Shown here in pieces: positions 1 to 8,438 of a DNA stretch of 64,000 bases. A model generated the notes under the pieces. That model had not been told where the DNA came from. It did not search any database and saw nothing but the letters and a program-made list of their open reading frames with translations. The position numbers were made by a program, and so were the translations under genes. The stretch's first letter is position 1. Every line of letters starts with the position of its first letter. This stretch comes from Mucilaginibacter sp. SJ (GTDB taxonomy: Bacteria > Bacteroidota > Bacteroidia > Sphingobacteriales > Sphingobacteriaceae): the NCBI RefSeq assembly GCF_028993635.1, contig NZ_CP118631.1:3410001-3474000 (forward strand). The letters are read 5' to 3'.

Positions 1-1411
1 CCATTTCATTTGGCTGCAGTTTTTTAGCTTTTGCTTTGCCAGCAAACTCTTTCACTTCAACCGAAATGTGGCTTAATGATTTACCATCGGCAAATTTGAT
101 AACCGGAACCAGTAAACCTTCGTCAACAGCAACGGCAACGCCAACGTGAACATGCTCATTAGTGCGGATCTTATCACCCAGGAATGATGAGTTGATAGCA
201 GGGTGCTGCCTTAAGGCTACAGCACAAGCTTTAACAACAAAATCATTAAATGAAATTTTAACCGGAGCAATCTCGTTCATACGGGTACGGGCAGTAATTG
301 CCTGATCCATATCAATGCTCATGGTTACGTAGAAATGCGGAGCAGTAAACAAACTTTCGCTTAAGCGGCGGCTGATAGCTTTACGCATTTGAGTAACCGG
401 CCTTTCGCTAAATTTCTCTTCGCCTGTAAAGGTTGGCAATACGATAGGTGCCTTTGCAGCGGGAGCGGCAGACGGAGCAGCGGCAGGCGTAGCTTCGGCA
501 GCAGCAGCCGGTTTGGCCGACGGTGTAAATTCCTCCACATCCTTTTTAATGATGCGGCCGCCTTCGGCGCTGCCTTTTACATCATTAAGGTTGATACCTT
601 TATCTTTAGCTATTTTACGTGCCAGCGGTGATGCTTTAACGCGGCTGTCATCAGTGTTAGAAGCTTCAGTGGCAGTAGCAGTTGCAGTTGCAGTCGCCTC
701 CGTTTTAGTTTCAGTAGCAGGTGCAGCTTCATCGGCGGCAGGAGCCGAACCACCATCCTGTAATAACGGTGTGATATCGGTACCTTCTTTACCTACTATA
801 GCAATGATATCATTTACTTTAGCGGCTTCACCTTCTTTAACACCTATATATAACAAGGTACCGGCCTCGTAACCCACAACTTCCATGGTAGCCTTATCGG
901 TTGCCACATCGGCCAGTGAATCATCTGCTTTTACTTTATCGCCAACTTTAAAGTTCCATTTTTCAATGGTACCTTCGGTCATGGTGTCGCTCAATAATGG
1001 CATGCGGATAACCGTAGCCGGAATGCTTGATAAATCAACCTTAGGTGCAGCTGGTGCCGGAGTAGCGGCAGGTGCTTTGTCGGCAGCGGGTGCTGCTTCT
1101 TTAGCAGGTTCTTCGGCCGGTTTTGCAGCAGCGCCGCTGCCAGCCTGATCAAGTAAAGACTTGTAATCTTCACCTTCTTTACCTAAAATGGCAATAACAG
1201 AATCAACCGGGGCGGCAGCACCTTCCTGTATACCTATATACAGCAATGTACCATCCTGGTACGATTCAAAATCCATGGTAGCTTTATCAGTTTCAATCTC
1301 GGCCAGTACATCGCCCGATTTAACCTTGTCGCCAACTTTTTTATGCCATTTCGCCAATACCCCTTCGGTCATGGTATCGCTCATTTTAGGCATTTTTACT
1401 ACTTCGGCCAT
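1..1411 (-). CDS. Pyruvate dehydrogenase E2, dihydrolipoamide acetyltransferase (C-terminus beyond window)
   Basis: E2 of the pyruvate dehydrogenase complex transfers acetyl groups from E1 to CoA through lipoyl-lysine arms. The reading frame opens with ATG at 1411 and stays open to base 1, so the catalytic C-terminus is cut off by the window edge. Two lipoyl domains are visible, at about residues 1-80 and 135-210. Each has a DKA lipoylation motif; the first lysine is residue 43. Ala/Pro-rich linkers follow, then a peripheral subunit-binding domain (ASPLARKIAKDKGI) and the start of the acetyltransferase domain (motif FTAPHFYVTMSIDMD). It lies 114 bp downstream of the E1 alpha gene on the same strand, so the two are probably co-transcribed. 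The linker after lipoyl domain 2 is encoded partly by a hexanucleotide repeat near 672-695. E2 of another 2-oxoacid complex is possible but less likely beside E1 alpha of this type. Confidence 0.93.
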   Translation of the reverse strand, partial: MAEVVKMPKMSDTMTEGVLAKWHKKVGDKVKSGDVLAEIETDKATMDFESYQDGTLLYIGIQEGAAAPVDSVIAILGKEGEDYKSLLDQAGSGAAAKPAEEPAKEAAPAADKAPAATPAPAAPKVDLSSIPATVIRMPLLSDTMTEGTIEKWNFKVGDKVKADDSLADVATDKATMEVVGYEAGTLLYIGVKEGEAAKVNDIIAIVGKEGTDITPLLQDGGSAPAADEAAPATETKTEATATATATATEASNTDDSRVKASPLARKIAKDKGINLNDVKGSAEGGRIIKKDVEEFTPSAKPAAAAEATPAAAPSAAPAAKAPIVLPTFTGEEKFSERPVTQMRKAISRRLSESLFTAPHFYVTMSIDMDQAITARTRMNEIAPVKISFNDFVVKACAVALRQHPAINSSFLGDKIRTNEHVHVGVAVAVDEGLLVPVIKFADGKSLSHISVEVKEFAGKAKAKKLQPNEM

Positions 1412-1525
1412 ATATTATTTATATGTGTTTAAATTTAGTAATTTTCTGTTGTCCGAAAGTCTGATGTCCGCAGTCTGAAAGTTTTTTGACTAATGACTTT
1501 GGGTTTAAGACTCCCGACTTAAAAC
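1412..1525. repeat. Short-unit degenerate repeat between E1 alpha and E2 genes
   Basis: The 114-bp gap holds repeated variants of GTCTGA, AGTC and GACTT (about 1447-1530), on both strands. It does not code and has no clear terminator. It belongs to the locus-specific low-complexity repeats seen in many gaps of this window. Confidence 0.5.
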
Positions 1526-2521
1526 TTAGTCCCTGATATAAGGGTAATCTTCCTGAACATAAACATCTGTATATAATTCAGATGCATCCGGCCATGGCGA
1601 TTCTTCAGCAAACTTAACCGCTTCGTCAACAATAGCTTTGATCTTGGCGTCCATTTCATCAAACCATGCTTCTTCAGCATATTTTTCGGCAAGGATAGTT
1701 TGTTTGGTAGCCTCAAGAGGGTCTTTCGCTTTATAGCTTTCCAACTCCTCTTTAGTACGATACTTTTGCGGATCGGACATGGAGTGACCTTTATAGCGGT
1801 AAGTACGCATTTCAAGGAAGGTTGGGCCTTCGCCTGCACGCGCGCGCTGAACAGCTTCGTCCATTGCTACGTGTACCGCAGCAGGGTCCATACCATCAAC
1901 AGCCGATGAAGGGATACCATAAGGCAGGCCTAATTTATAAATATCAGTCTGCGCGGTTGTACGCTCAACAGAAGTACCCATGGCATAACCATTGTTTTCG
2001 CAAACAAAAATTACAGGCAGTTTCCAAAGCGCAGCCATGTTAAAGGTTTCGGTAAGCGCGCCCTGGCGTACGGCACCATCGCCCATATAGGCAATGTTCA
2101 CAAACTCGGTCCCTTTATATTTTTCGGCAAAAGCAATACCGGCACCCAGCGGTACCTGGCCGCCCACAATGCCGTGACCACCATAAAAATGTTTTTCTTT
2201 ATCAAACATGTGCATAGAACCACCTTTGCCTTTTGAGCATCCGGTAGCTTTACCATACATTTCGGCCATAATGGCGTTTGGAGTTACACCTTTAGCAAGT
2301 GCATGAGCATGATCACGATATGCGGTGATCATACTGTCTTCAGGTTTAATTACAGACATGGCTCCGGCCAAAACAGCCTCCTGCCCAATATATAAGTGGC
2401 AAAAGCCCCTGATCTTTTGTTGTCCGTATAACTGTCCTGTTTTTTCTTCGAACCTGCGCATCAATAGCATCTGTTCGTACCACATCAGGTAGGTGTCCTT
2501 GTTTATTTCGATTGAACTCAT
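1526..2521 (-). CDS. pdhA: Pyruvate dehydrogenase E1 component, alpha subunit
   Basis: This is the thiamine-diphosphate-dependent subunit that decarboxylates pyruvate and passes the acetyl group to E2. The 331-residue length is normal for the alpha subunit of an alpha2beta2 E1. The TPP motif begins with GDGAVRQGA near residue 147 and ends in CENN about 25 residues later. The conserved loop YRYKGHSMSDP lies near residue 242. No beta-subunit gene is next to it; the only partner in view is E2 downstream. A -7-like element, TAGATTTG, lies on the minus strand at 2558-2551, about 30 bp before the ATG, but I see no well-spaced -33 element. Confidence 0.95.
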   Translation of the reverse strand: MSSIEINKDTYLMWYEQMLLMRRFEEKTGQLYGQQKIRGFCHLYIGQEAVLAGAMSVIKPEDSMITAYRDHAHALAKGVTPNAIMAEMYGKATGCSKGKGGSMHMFDKEKHFYGGHGIVGGQVPLGAGIAFAEKYKGTEFVNIAYMGDGAVRQGALTETFNMAALWKLPVIFVCENNGYAMGTSVERTTAQTDIYKLGLPYGIPSSAVDGMDPAAVHVAMDEAVQRARAGEGPTFLEMRTYRYKGHSMSDPQKYRTKEELESYKAKDPLEATKQTILAEKYAEEAWFDEMDAKIKAIVDEAVKFAEESPWPDASELYTDVYVQEDYPYIRD

Positions 2522-2988
2522 GTATTAAACAACCTTTTTGGAGTAAAGCGCAAATCTAATTATATCCTGCAAAATATCGAAACCTCAAGCAAATTGTTGC
2601 AAAATTTTATTTGGTGGCTCTAAAGTGCGTTTGAAAACAACAAACCGCCTGTTTATAAGTTTGGCATAGCCCATTGGGTTAAAATAAAACTTAAAAAAGC
2701 ACACCAGGAGGCAATAAATTATCGTTTTACGAAGTTTTAGAGGGGCTATTTTTCGCAAAAGACTAAAAAAAGCCTTTAAATAATTACAACCAAATTACAT
2801 TAATACACGTACAAAAGCCTGTTTATTAAAAGGATGTGTAATAAAAAGCGCTTTTTTATATTTTTTGAAAAATAAGCTGCATTTATTTGCAATTTTAAAA
2901 AATATAAATAGTTTTGTAGAGCACGATAGACATAGTGTCTGATTTAATAAACAATTTGTTGTCCTAACTCAACAAACAAACTGATTAA
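2522..2988. other. Divergent intergenic region between pdhA and the NlpC/P60 gene
   Basis: This 467-bp AT-rich gap separates divergent genes. It holds the pdhA -7-like element near 2551-2558 and a good promoter for the rightward gene at 2886-2916. No ORF, hairpin or RNA gene could be recognised in the middle part. Confidence 0.6.
2886..2916 (+). promoter_or_regulatory. Bacteroidota-type promoter of the NlpC/P60 gene
   Basis: A -33 element TTTG at 2886-2889 is followed after 19 bp by TAGTTTTG at 2909-2916, matching the TAnnTTTG -7 consensus. The start codon lies 72 bp further on, leaving an untranslated leader of roughly 65 nt. Confidence 0.7.
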
Positions 2989-3594
2989 ATGAAGAAATTT
3001 GCCCTGGCTATTGCCTTACTTTTCAGCGTCGTAGCTTCACAAGCTCAAACTCAAGTTGCCCCCGGCACCAGTGATAATAACAAAGACGACCAGGAAAGTT
3101 TAGGTAAAGCATACTTTTCCCAAATTATGGGAGTTGCTTTATCTGCTACCTCAAACATGAAGCTCTTTCACTTTGTTTACGATTGGATTGGTACCCCTTA
3201 CCATTTTGGCGGAAGCTCAAGAAGAGGCATTGACTGCTCAGCCTTCACCAAAGAATTGTACAGCGAAGTTTTCAACCTCGATATTAAACGTAACTCACGC
3301 GATATTTTCAGCATGGTTAACCCTGTTGGTAAAGATGAGTTAAAAGAAGGCGATTTGGTTTTCTTTAAGATCCACAGCCGCAGCATTTCGCATGTAGGTA
3401 TTTACCTGGGTAATAATAAATTTGCCCATGCATCATCAAGGGGTGTTGCCATCAGCAGTCTTGACGACGCTTACTACAGCCGTTTCTTTTATAAAGGCGG
3501 CAGGTTGTTAGCCTCGTTCAAAGATGAGTTTAAAGGTTCGGCATCCACGGGTAGCAACGATATGGGCGACGACGTAGACGAAAGCAAGAACTAA
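2989..3594 (+). CDS. Exported NlpC/P60-family cysteine peptidase
   Basis: Predicted cell-wall peptidase that cleaves peptide stems of peptidoglycan in the periplasm. The 201-residue protein begins with a signal peptide (about residues 1-20, ending SQAQ). The NlpC/P60 core follows. The catalytic cysteine is C83 in GIDCSAF, the histidine H135 in SHVGIYLG, and the third polar residue probably H147 in KFAHAS. The last 30 residues are polar, acidic and probably disordered. It has its own promoter. The CapA-like lipoprotein gene follows 61 bp later and may be read through. The substrate is not deducible. Confidence 0.9.
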   Translation: MKKFALAIALLFSVVASQAQTQVAPGTSDNNKDDQESLGKAYFSQIMGVALSATSNMKLFHFVYDWIGTPYHFGGSSRRGIDCSAFTKELYSEVFNLDIKRNSRDIFSMVNPVGKDELKEGDLVFFKIHSRSISHVGIYLGNNKFAHASSRGVAISSLDDAYYSRFFYKGGRLLASFKDEFKGSASTGSNDMGDDVDESKN

Positions 3595-3655
3595 ACGATT
3601 TTGAAATAAATAAACTAATTGGTCCCTTCATCCCGGTGAGAGGATTTTTTTTATA

Positions 3656-4798
3656 ATGAAATTTTTATTGCTTACAGCAGCCTGCCTGGCGCTGTTTTTA
3701 CAGGCGTGTAACCATCCGCCAAATAAAAAACAAATCCTGGCCCCTGCACCTAAACCCGACACTGCCGCTACAACAACCGCAGCCGTTGTTCAGCCTGATT
3801 CATCCATATCCATTGCCGCTGTTGGTGATATGATGCTCGGAACATCGTACCCTAATAATTACACCCTCCCACCCGATAGTGCGAAAAACAGTTTTAATGC
3901 AATAGCTAACGAACTAAGAAACGCCGACGTAACCTTTGGCAATCTTGAAGGCAGCTTGCTTGACGGAGGCAGCCCTGCTCATTACAAACTGCATCAACGA
4001 AGCAAAGCCTATTTATTCAGGATGCCTACAGCCTATGCAGGCGTTTTTAAGGACGCCGGTTTTAACCTGCTAAGCCTGGCCAATAACCATATTGGCGATT
4101 TTGGCGATACCGGCCGCATGAGTACCACTCATGTGCTTGATAGCATAGGGATTAATTATGGCGGATTGCTTAGCCACCCCTCCACGGTGTTCGAACGTAA
4201 CGGTGTTAAATATGGCTTTTGCGCTTTTGCCCCCAATGCCAATACCCTGCCTATTCTCGACCTAAAGAACGCAACCCGTATCATAAGCCAACTGAAACAG
4301 CAATGTGATATTCTCATTGTATCGTTTCATGGCGGTGGCGAGGGTGTAGCTTATGAACATATTCCCTTTGCAATGGAATCCTTCATCAGTGAAAAACGTG
4401 GCGATGTAAATGCTTTTGCCCATAATGCTATTGATGCCGGTGCGGATATTATATTGGGCAATGGCCCGCACGTGAACCGTGCAATGGAGGTTTATAAAAA
4501 CCGGCTGATCGCTTACAGTCTCGGCAATTTTTGTACTTATAAATCAGTAAGTGTAGTGGGGGTTTGCGGTCTGGCGCCACTATTAAAAGTAAAGCTGAAC
4601 AAAAAGGGGGAGTTTTTAAAAGGGCGCATCATATCCCTAAGGCAAGCGCATGATAAAGAGCTTGAACTTGATTCGCTTAACCGTGCTGCTATCCGGATCA
4701 GGGAACTTACAGAGGCCGATTTCCCGGATGCGGGATTACTGATATCCAACACGGGCGAGATTAGCCTTAATCCGTCTATTAAGAGCGAGAATTTATAA
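3656..4798 (+). CDS. CapA-family lipoprotein (poly-gamma-glutamate-capsule-type metallophosphoesterase fold)
   Basis: CapA-family proteins have a calcineurin-like phosphoesterase fold and are linked to polymer export or anchoring, though many members lack a known substrate. This 380-residue protein starts with a lipoprotein signal (lipobox LQAC, cysteine 18). The expected family motifs come in order: VGDMMLGT, GNLEGSLL, LANNHIGDFG, SFHGGGEG, GNGPHV and YSLGNF. A Pro/Ala/Thr-rich stretch at about residues 25-48 links the anchor to the domain. No capB/capC homologues are nearby, so a role in polyglutamate synthesis is unlikely. A general envelope phosphoesterase is a better guess. Confidence 0.88.
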   Translation: MKFLLLTAACLALFLQACNHPPNKKQILAPAPKPDTAATTTAAVVQPDSSISIAAVGDMMLGTSYPNNYTLPPDSAKNSFNAIANELRNADVTFGNLEGSLLDGGSPAHYKLHQRSKAYLFRMPTAYAGVFKDAGFNLLSLANNHIGDFGDTGRMSTTHVLDSIGINYGGLLSHPSTVFERNGVKYGFCAFAPNANTLPILDLKNATRIISQLKQQCDILIVSFHGGGEGVAYEHIPFAMESFISEKRGDVNAFAHNAIDAGADIILGNGPHVNRAMEVYKNRLIAYSLGNFCTYKSVSVVGVCGLAPLLKVKLNKKGEFLKGRIISLRQAHDKELELDSLNRAAIRIRELTEADFPDAGLLISNTGEISLNPSIKSENL

Positions 4799-4831
4799 AT
4801 AGATACCAAGGCAGGAATTAAACGCCGTATC

Positions 4832-4961
4832 TACTCACCCCGACTTCGCTACGCTCGTCACCCCTCTCTGCTGCGCAAAGAGGGGACTTTAATTTCTTCC
4901 TACCCTCTTTGCGGCACAGCCGGAGAGAGGGTGGTCCAGCGAAGCGTAGACCGGGTGAGTA
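4832..4961. repeat. Hairpin-forming intergenic element (CCCCTCTTT type)
   Basis: The ends are inverted: TACTCACCC at 4832-4840 and GGGTGAGTA at 4953-4961. Inside, CCCTCTTTGCG and CGCAAAGAGGGG also pair, as do GCTTCGCT-like arms. The whole 130 bp can fold as one long imperfect hairpin. It sits between convergent genes. Related CCCCTCTT-type hairpins occur at 12112-12228 and 49273-49366. Confidence 0.6.
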
Positions 4962-4991
4962 AACTATGCAATTTGCAGCTAATGTGCACAT

Positions 4992-5180
4992 CTAAGCCGC
5001 TTCATCCTTAGTATTCCGCACCAGGCTGATACCCGTTGTGAAAAATATTAATGAGATAATACCAATTACCACCATGGTGGTTACTTGCGCGCTATGGTTT
5101 ATGATAGCTACCCCGGTATAAATAAGGCCAACTATACCAAGCACACTCAATATAGCTCCAAAAGTTCGTTTTAAGTTCAT
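4992..5180 (-). CDS. Small two-helix membrane protein of unknown function
   Basis: The protein has 62 residues when read from the ATG at 5180 (start MNLKRTFG). An upstream in-frame ATG at 5207 would add nine residues that look non-coding. Two hydrophobic helices, about residues 8-28 and 34-54, are joined by a short polar turn, and the C-terminus is charged (KDEAA). This suggests an inner-membrane protein with both ends in the cytoplasm. I recognise no named family. It converges with the CapA-like gene across a hairpin element and diverges from the SPFH gene. Confidence 0.65.
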   Translation of the reverse strand: MNLKRTFGAILSVLGIVGLIYTGVAIINHSAQVTTMVVIGIISLIFFTTGISLVRNTKDEAA

Positions 5181-5274
5181 GACAGGTGTGTTGTTTTTTA
5201 TAAGCATTTTTTAAAAAACAAATAACACACCAATAATTAATGCTACTTTTATTTTAAACATAATAAACTAAACC

Positions 5275-6222
5275 ATGCCCGAATCATTTGGATCATTGAT
5301 AACGATCATCATTTTTGTTGTTATCCTTATTACTATTTTCACCTCGTTTGTGTCTGTAAAACAGGGCACTATAGTAGTTATCACCGTATTTGGCAAATAC
5401 CGCCGCATCCTAACCCCGGGGCTTAATTTTAAGATCCCATTTATCGAAAACATTTACTCCAAAATCTCTATCCAAAACCGCTCGGTTGAGCTGGAGTTCC
5501 AGGCGGTAACTTACGACCAGGCCAATGTGTATTTTAAGGCCATGCTGCTGTACTCGGTATTGGACCAGCAGGAAGAAACCATCAAAAACGTAGCTTTTAA
5601 ATTTGTTGACGAGCGTAACCTGATGCAGGCGCTGATCCGTACTGTTGAAGGTTCGATCCGTGCCTTTGTAGCAACCAAACGTCAGAGCGAAGTGCTGATA
5701 TTAAGGCGCGATATTGTGGAACACGTAAAGGAGCAATTGGATGTGATACTGGAAGGCTGGGGATACCACCTGCAGGATTTGCAACTGAACGATATTACTT
5801 TTGATGATGTGATCATGAAATCAATGAGCCAGGTAGTAGCATCCAACAACCTGAAAGCCGCTGCCGAGAACGAAGGTCAGGCCCTGCTCATCACTAAAAC
5901 CAAAGCGGCAGAGGCCGAGGGTAACGCCATCAAAATTTCGGCACAGGCCGAGCGTGAGGCTGCTCAATTACGCGGACAAGGTATAGCGCTGTTCCGCGAG
6001 GAAGTTGCCCGCGGTATGACTGTAGCTGCCAAAGAAATGGCCGAAGCCAACATGGATACCTCGGTGATTTTGTTCACCATGTGGACAGAATCCATCAAAC
6101 ACTTTTCCGAAAACTCAAAAGGGAATGTTATTTTCCTGGATGGCTCAACCGATCAGATGCAACATACGTTAAAAGAAATGATGGCCTTAAACCTTTTACA
6201 TACCGACAACGTCAAAAAGTAA
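5275..6222 (+). CDS. SPFH/Band 7 (prohibitin/slipin-like) membrane protein
   Basis: SPFH proteins form large membrane-attached rings that organise lipids or regulate membrane proteases. This 315-residue protein has one N-terminal membrane helix (about residues 8-28) and the Band 7 entry motif VKQGTIVVITVFGKYRRIL. The SPFH domain runs to about residue 200, followed by an Ala/Glu-rich coiled coil (residues about 195-260) of the kind that drives ring assembly. No NfeD-like partner lies next to it. The DUF922 gene starts 25 bp downstream and may share the transcript. Confidence 0.88.
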   Translation: MPESFGSLITIIIFVVILITIFTSFVSVKQGTIVVITVFGKYRRILTPGLNFKIPFIENIYSKISIQNRSVELEFQAVTYDQANVYFKAMLLYSVLDQQEETIKNVAFKFVDERNLMQALIRTVEGSIRAFVATKRQSEVLILRRDIVEHVKEQLDVILEGWGYHLQDLQLNDITFDDVIMKSMSQVVASNNLKAAAENEGQALLITKTKAAEAEGNAIKISAQAEREAAQLRGQGIALFREEVARGMTVAAKEMAEANMDTSVILFTMWTESIKHFSENSKGNVIFLDGSTDQMQHTLKEMMALNLLHTDNVKK

Positions 6223-6247
6223 AAGTTTGAAACCGCCAGTTTTTTAA

Positions 6248-6805
6248 ATGAAAAGAAATATAGTGAAAGTGATAGGCCTTACGGCCATGTGTGTTTTAAT
6301 GATGATCGCGCCGGCTTCGGCGCAATCATTTCACCAGCTAACTGCCAATGATTTTTGGGGAACGCCGCGGGCTAATGCCGGCGGCGTTGTAGCTTATACC
6401 AACTGCACCATCGATTACCGGTATCAGGCCCGGCGCGAAGGCAGGGGCTACCGGCTTAATTTTAACATTAGGCTCATCCTTAACAACAATAAATCATGGC
6501 TGGATAAAAGCAGGGTTAATACGCCGCAGCAGCTCAGCGAAATACTAAAACACGAGCAGGGCCATTACACCATTGCCTTTTTAGAGCAGCAGGAGTTGTT
6601 ACGCATAGTAAGCAACACCCGTTTCAGCAATAATTACAACTACGAAGCCATGGCCATCTTTAACCGCATCGACGCCAAGTACAAACAGCTTAATGCCGAT
6701 TATGATGAGGACACGGCTCACATGACCGACCGCAAGCAACAGCATAGCTGGGACGTGTATTTTCAGCAGAAGCTTAAGTTTTTGCCAGGGGATACGGAAA
6801 GCTGA
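6248..6805 (+). CDS. Exported DUF922 protein, putative zinc protease
   Basis: The 185-residue protein has a signal peptide (about residues 1-25, cut after APASA). Near residues 102-106 it carries HEQGH, a perfect HExxH zinc-protease signature inside the context expected for DUF922 (COG5661-type secreted proteases). An N-terminal beta-rich part precedes it, and the C-terminal third is helical and charged. It is 25 bp behind the SPFH gene in the same direction. The family assignment rests on the HEQGHY motif, position and length; activity is inferred. Confidence 0.7.
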   Translation: MKRNIVKVIGLTAMCVLMMIAPASAQSFHQLTANDFWGTPRANAGGVVAYTNCTIDYRYQARREGRGYRLNFNIRLILNNNKSWLDKSRVNTPQQLSEILKHEQGHYTIAFLEQQELLRIVSNTRFSNNYNYEAMAIFNRIDAKYKQLNADYDEDTAHMTDRKQQHSWDVYFQQKLKFLPGDTES

Positions 6806-6820
6806 AGATCATTTTTTAAA

Positions 6821-7057
6821 ATCCCCTCTTGAGAGCTACGTGCGGACACATCTTTAAAAAAATGTCATTTCGACGATCCAACGGAGGGGGTCGTGCGTGA
6901 GCTGGTGAGGAGAAATCTTCTACACCCTACTTTTATAGGCATAGTTGTAGAGCCTGATGTAGAAGATTTCTCTTTCGCTCCATTGCTCAGCCTGCCGCTG
7001 CTCTATCGAAATGACACTTTTTTAAAGATGTGTACACACGATAGCTCTTAAGATGGG
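6821..7057. repeat. Long imperfect palindromic element (about 237 bp)
   Basis: The arms pair along almost their whole length. ACACATCTTTAAAAAAATGT at 6846-6865 is mirrored near 7014-7033. TGTCATTTCGA at about 6863-6873 is mirrored by TCGAAATGACA at 7006-7016. AGAAATCTTCTACA at 6911-6924 is mirrored by TGTAGAAGATTTCT near 6957-6971. Outer parts resembling CCTCTTGAGAGCTA also match. No ORF is present. A related but decayed copy is at 8300-8430. Confidence 0.7.
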
Positions 7058-7123
7058 AATCGCACATTCCCTTGCTTTTTTTATCCTATGTTAACAGGCC
7101 TTGAATCCTATTAACCACAACAA

Positions 7124-7154
7124 TTGCAGCAAGCCTGCAACCCGCCTATATTTG
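7124..7154 (+). promoter_or_regulatory. Promoter of dinB with very short leader
   Basis: TTG at 7124-7126, a 20-bp spacer and TATATTTG at 7147-7154 match the Bacteroidota sigma consensus. The dinB ATG at 7166 lies only 11 bp beyond the -7 element, so the transcript should begin a few bases before the start codon. Confidence 0.65.
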
Positions 7155-7165
7155 CTTTTATCACC

Positions 7166-8284
7166 ATGACGGAGCAATCACCAAATATTCACCGTAAAAT
7201 TATCCATATAGATATGGATGCATTTTACGCGTCGGTTGAGCAGCGGGATTTTCCGGAGTACCAGGGTAAACCTTTGGTGGTGGGCGGTTTGCCCGAAGGT
7301 CGGGGAGGTGTGGTGGCCACCGCCAGTTACGAGGCCCGGAAGTTTGGCATCCGGTCGGCCATGTCATCGAAAAAAGCATTACAGCTTTGCCCACATGCTT
7401 TGTTTGTAAGGCCAAGGTTTAATGTATACCGGGAGGTATCACAGCATATCCGGGAGATCTTCAGCCGTTATACCGACCTGATAGAACCGCTCTCTTTAGA
7501 TGAAGCTTTCCTGGATGTAACCAACGATAAACAGGACATCGGCTCGGCCATTGAAATAGCCAAACTCATTAAACAAGCTATTAAAGATGAGCTGCGGCTC
7601 ACCGCTTCGGCCGGGGTGTCTATCAATAAATTTGTAGCCAAAATAGCATCTGATATTAATAAGCCCGATGGCCTGAAGTTTATCGGGCCGTCAAGCATCG
7701 AAAACTTTATGGAGCAGCTGCCTGTCGAAAAATTCTTTGGTGTAGGCAAGGTAACCGCTCAAAAAATGAAACAGATGGGCCTGCATACCGGGGCCGACCT
7801 GAAACGACTGGAAGAAAGTGACCTTGTAAAACACTTTGGCAAGGTTGGCAAATTTTACTACCAGATAGTGCGCGGCATTGATAACAGGGAAGTCCAACCC
7901 CACCGCGAGACTAAATCCCTGGGTGCCGAAGATACTTTCGCCTATGACCTGACAACTCTTGAGGAAATGGAGGCTGAGCTTGATAAGATAGCGGTCACCG
8001 TTCATAACCGGCTGCTCAAATATGAACTCAAAGGCCGCACCATTACCCTCAAGGTAAAATACCACGATTTTAAACAGATCACCCGCAATCAATCCTTCCC
8101 CACAGCGGTAAACGATCTGGAAACGATCAGCCATACGGCCAAACAATTAATGGCTGCAACAGGTGTTGATGATGTAAAAGTGCGGCTGCTGGGCATTTCG
8201 CTTTCAAATTTTGGGGAGATAGCGGTTAAGCAACGGGACGATAAGGAGCTGGGGCCGGGGGATCAGTTGGAATTGGAGTTATAG
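7166..8284 (+). CDS. dinB: DNA polymerase IV (Y-family translesion polymerase)
   Basis: Error-prone polymerase that copies past damaged template bases. From ATG 7166 the protein has 372 residues. Catalytic carboxylates are visible: D16 in IHIDMDAFYASVEQ and D112-E113 in PLSLDEAFLDV. The steric region SYEARKFGIRSAMSSKKA follows the family, as do the thumb and little-finger domains. The C-terminus QLELEL resembles a beta-clamp-binding peptide. The frame can be read from TTG at 7124, but that TTG is the -33 element of the promoter, so the later ATG is preferred. I did not search for a LexA-type operator and saw no obvious one. Confidence 0.95.
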   Translation: MTEQSPNIHRKIIHIDMDAFYASVEQRDFPEYQGKPLVVGGLPEGRGGVVATASYEARKFGIRSAMSSKKALQLCPHALFVRPRFNVYREVSQHIREIFSRYTDLIEPLSLDEAFLDVTNDKQDIGSAIEIAKLIKQAIKDELRLTASAGVSINKFVAKIASDINKPDGLKFIGPSSIENFMEQLPVEKFFGVGKVTAQKMKQMGLHTGADLKRLEESDLVKHFGKVGKFYYQIVRGIDNREVQPHRETKSLGAEDTFAYDLTTLEEMEAELDKIAVTVHNRLLKYELKGRTITLKVKYHDFKQITRNQSFPTAVNDLETISHTAKQLMAATGVDDVKVRLLGISLSNFGEIAVKQRDDKELGPGDQLELEL

Positions 8285-8299
8285 ATGTAGTTGCTACAA

Positions 8300-8430
8300 A
8301 AATGTCGATGGAGCAGGGGAAGGCTGAGTGTTGGTGCGAAAGAGAAATCTTACACGCCCGGCAATCGGCTATGCACAGTTTGCTAACTTGATGTATAAGA
8401 TTTCTCCCGATGGTCGAAATGACATCGTTT
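8300..8430. repeat. Decayed copy of the GAAATCTT/AAGATTTC palindromic element
   Basis: GAGAAATCTTACA near 8341-8353 and TGTATAAGATTTCTC near 8391-8405 form an inverted pair. TCGAAATGACAT at about 8413-8424 repeats the arm of the 6821-7057 element. The left outer arm is degenerate. It lies between the ends of dinB and the convergent oxidoreductase gene. Confidence 0.5.
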
Positions 8431-8438
8431 TTGACATT

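Noticed and set aside
389-1148. Plus-strand frames rich in Ser/Ala opposite the E2 gene
   Set aside because: They are antisense shadows of the Ala/Pro-rich linkers and lipoyl domains of E2.
7691-8146. 151-codon minus-strand frame opposite dinB
   Set aside because: It overlaps a clear DNA polymerase IV gene and has no family features.
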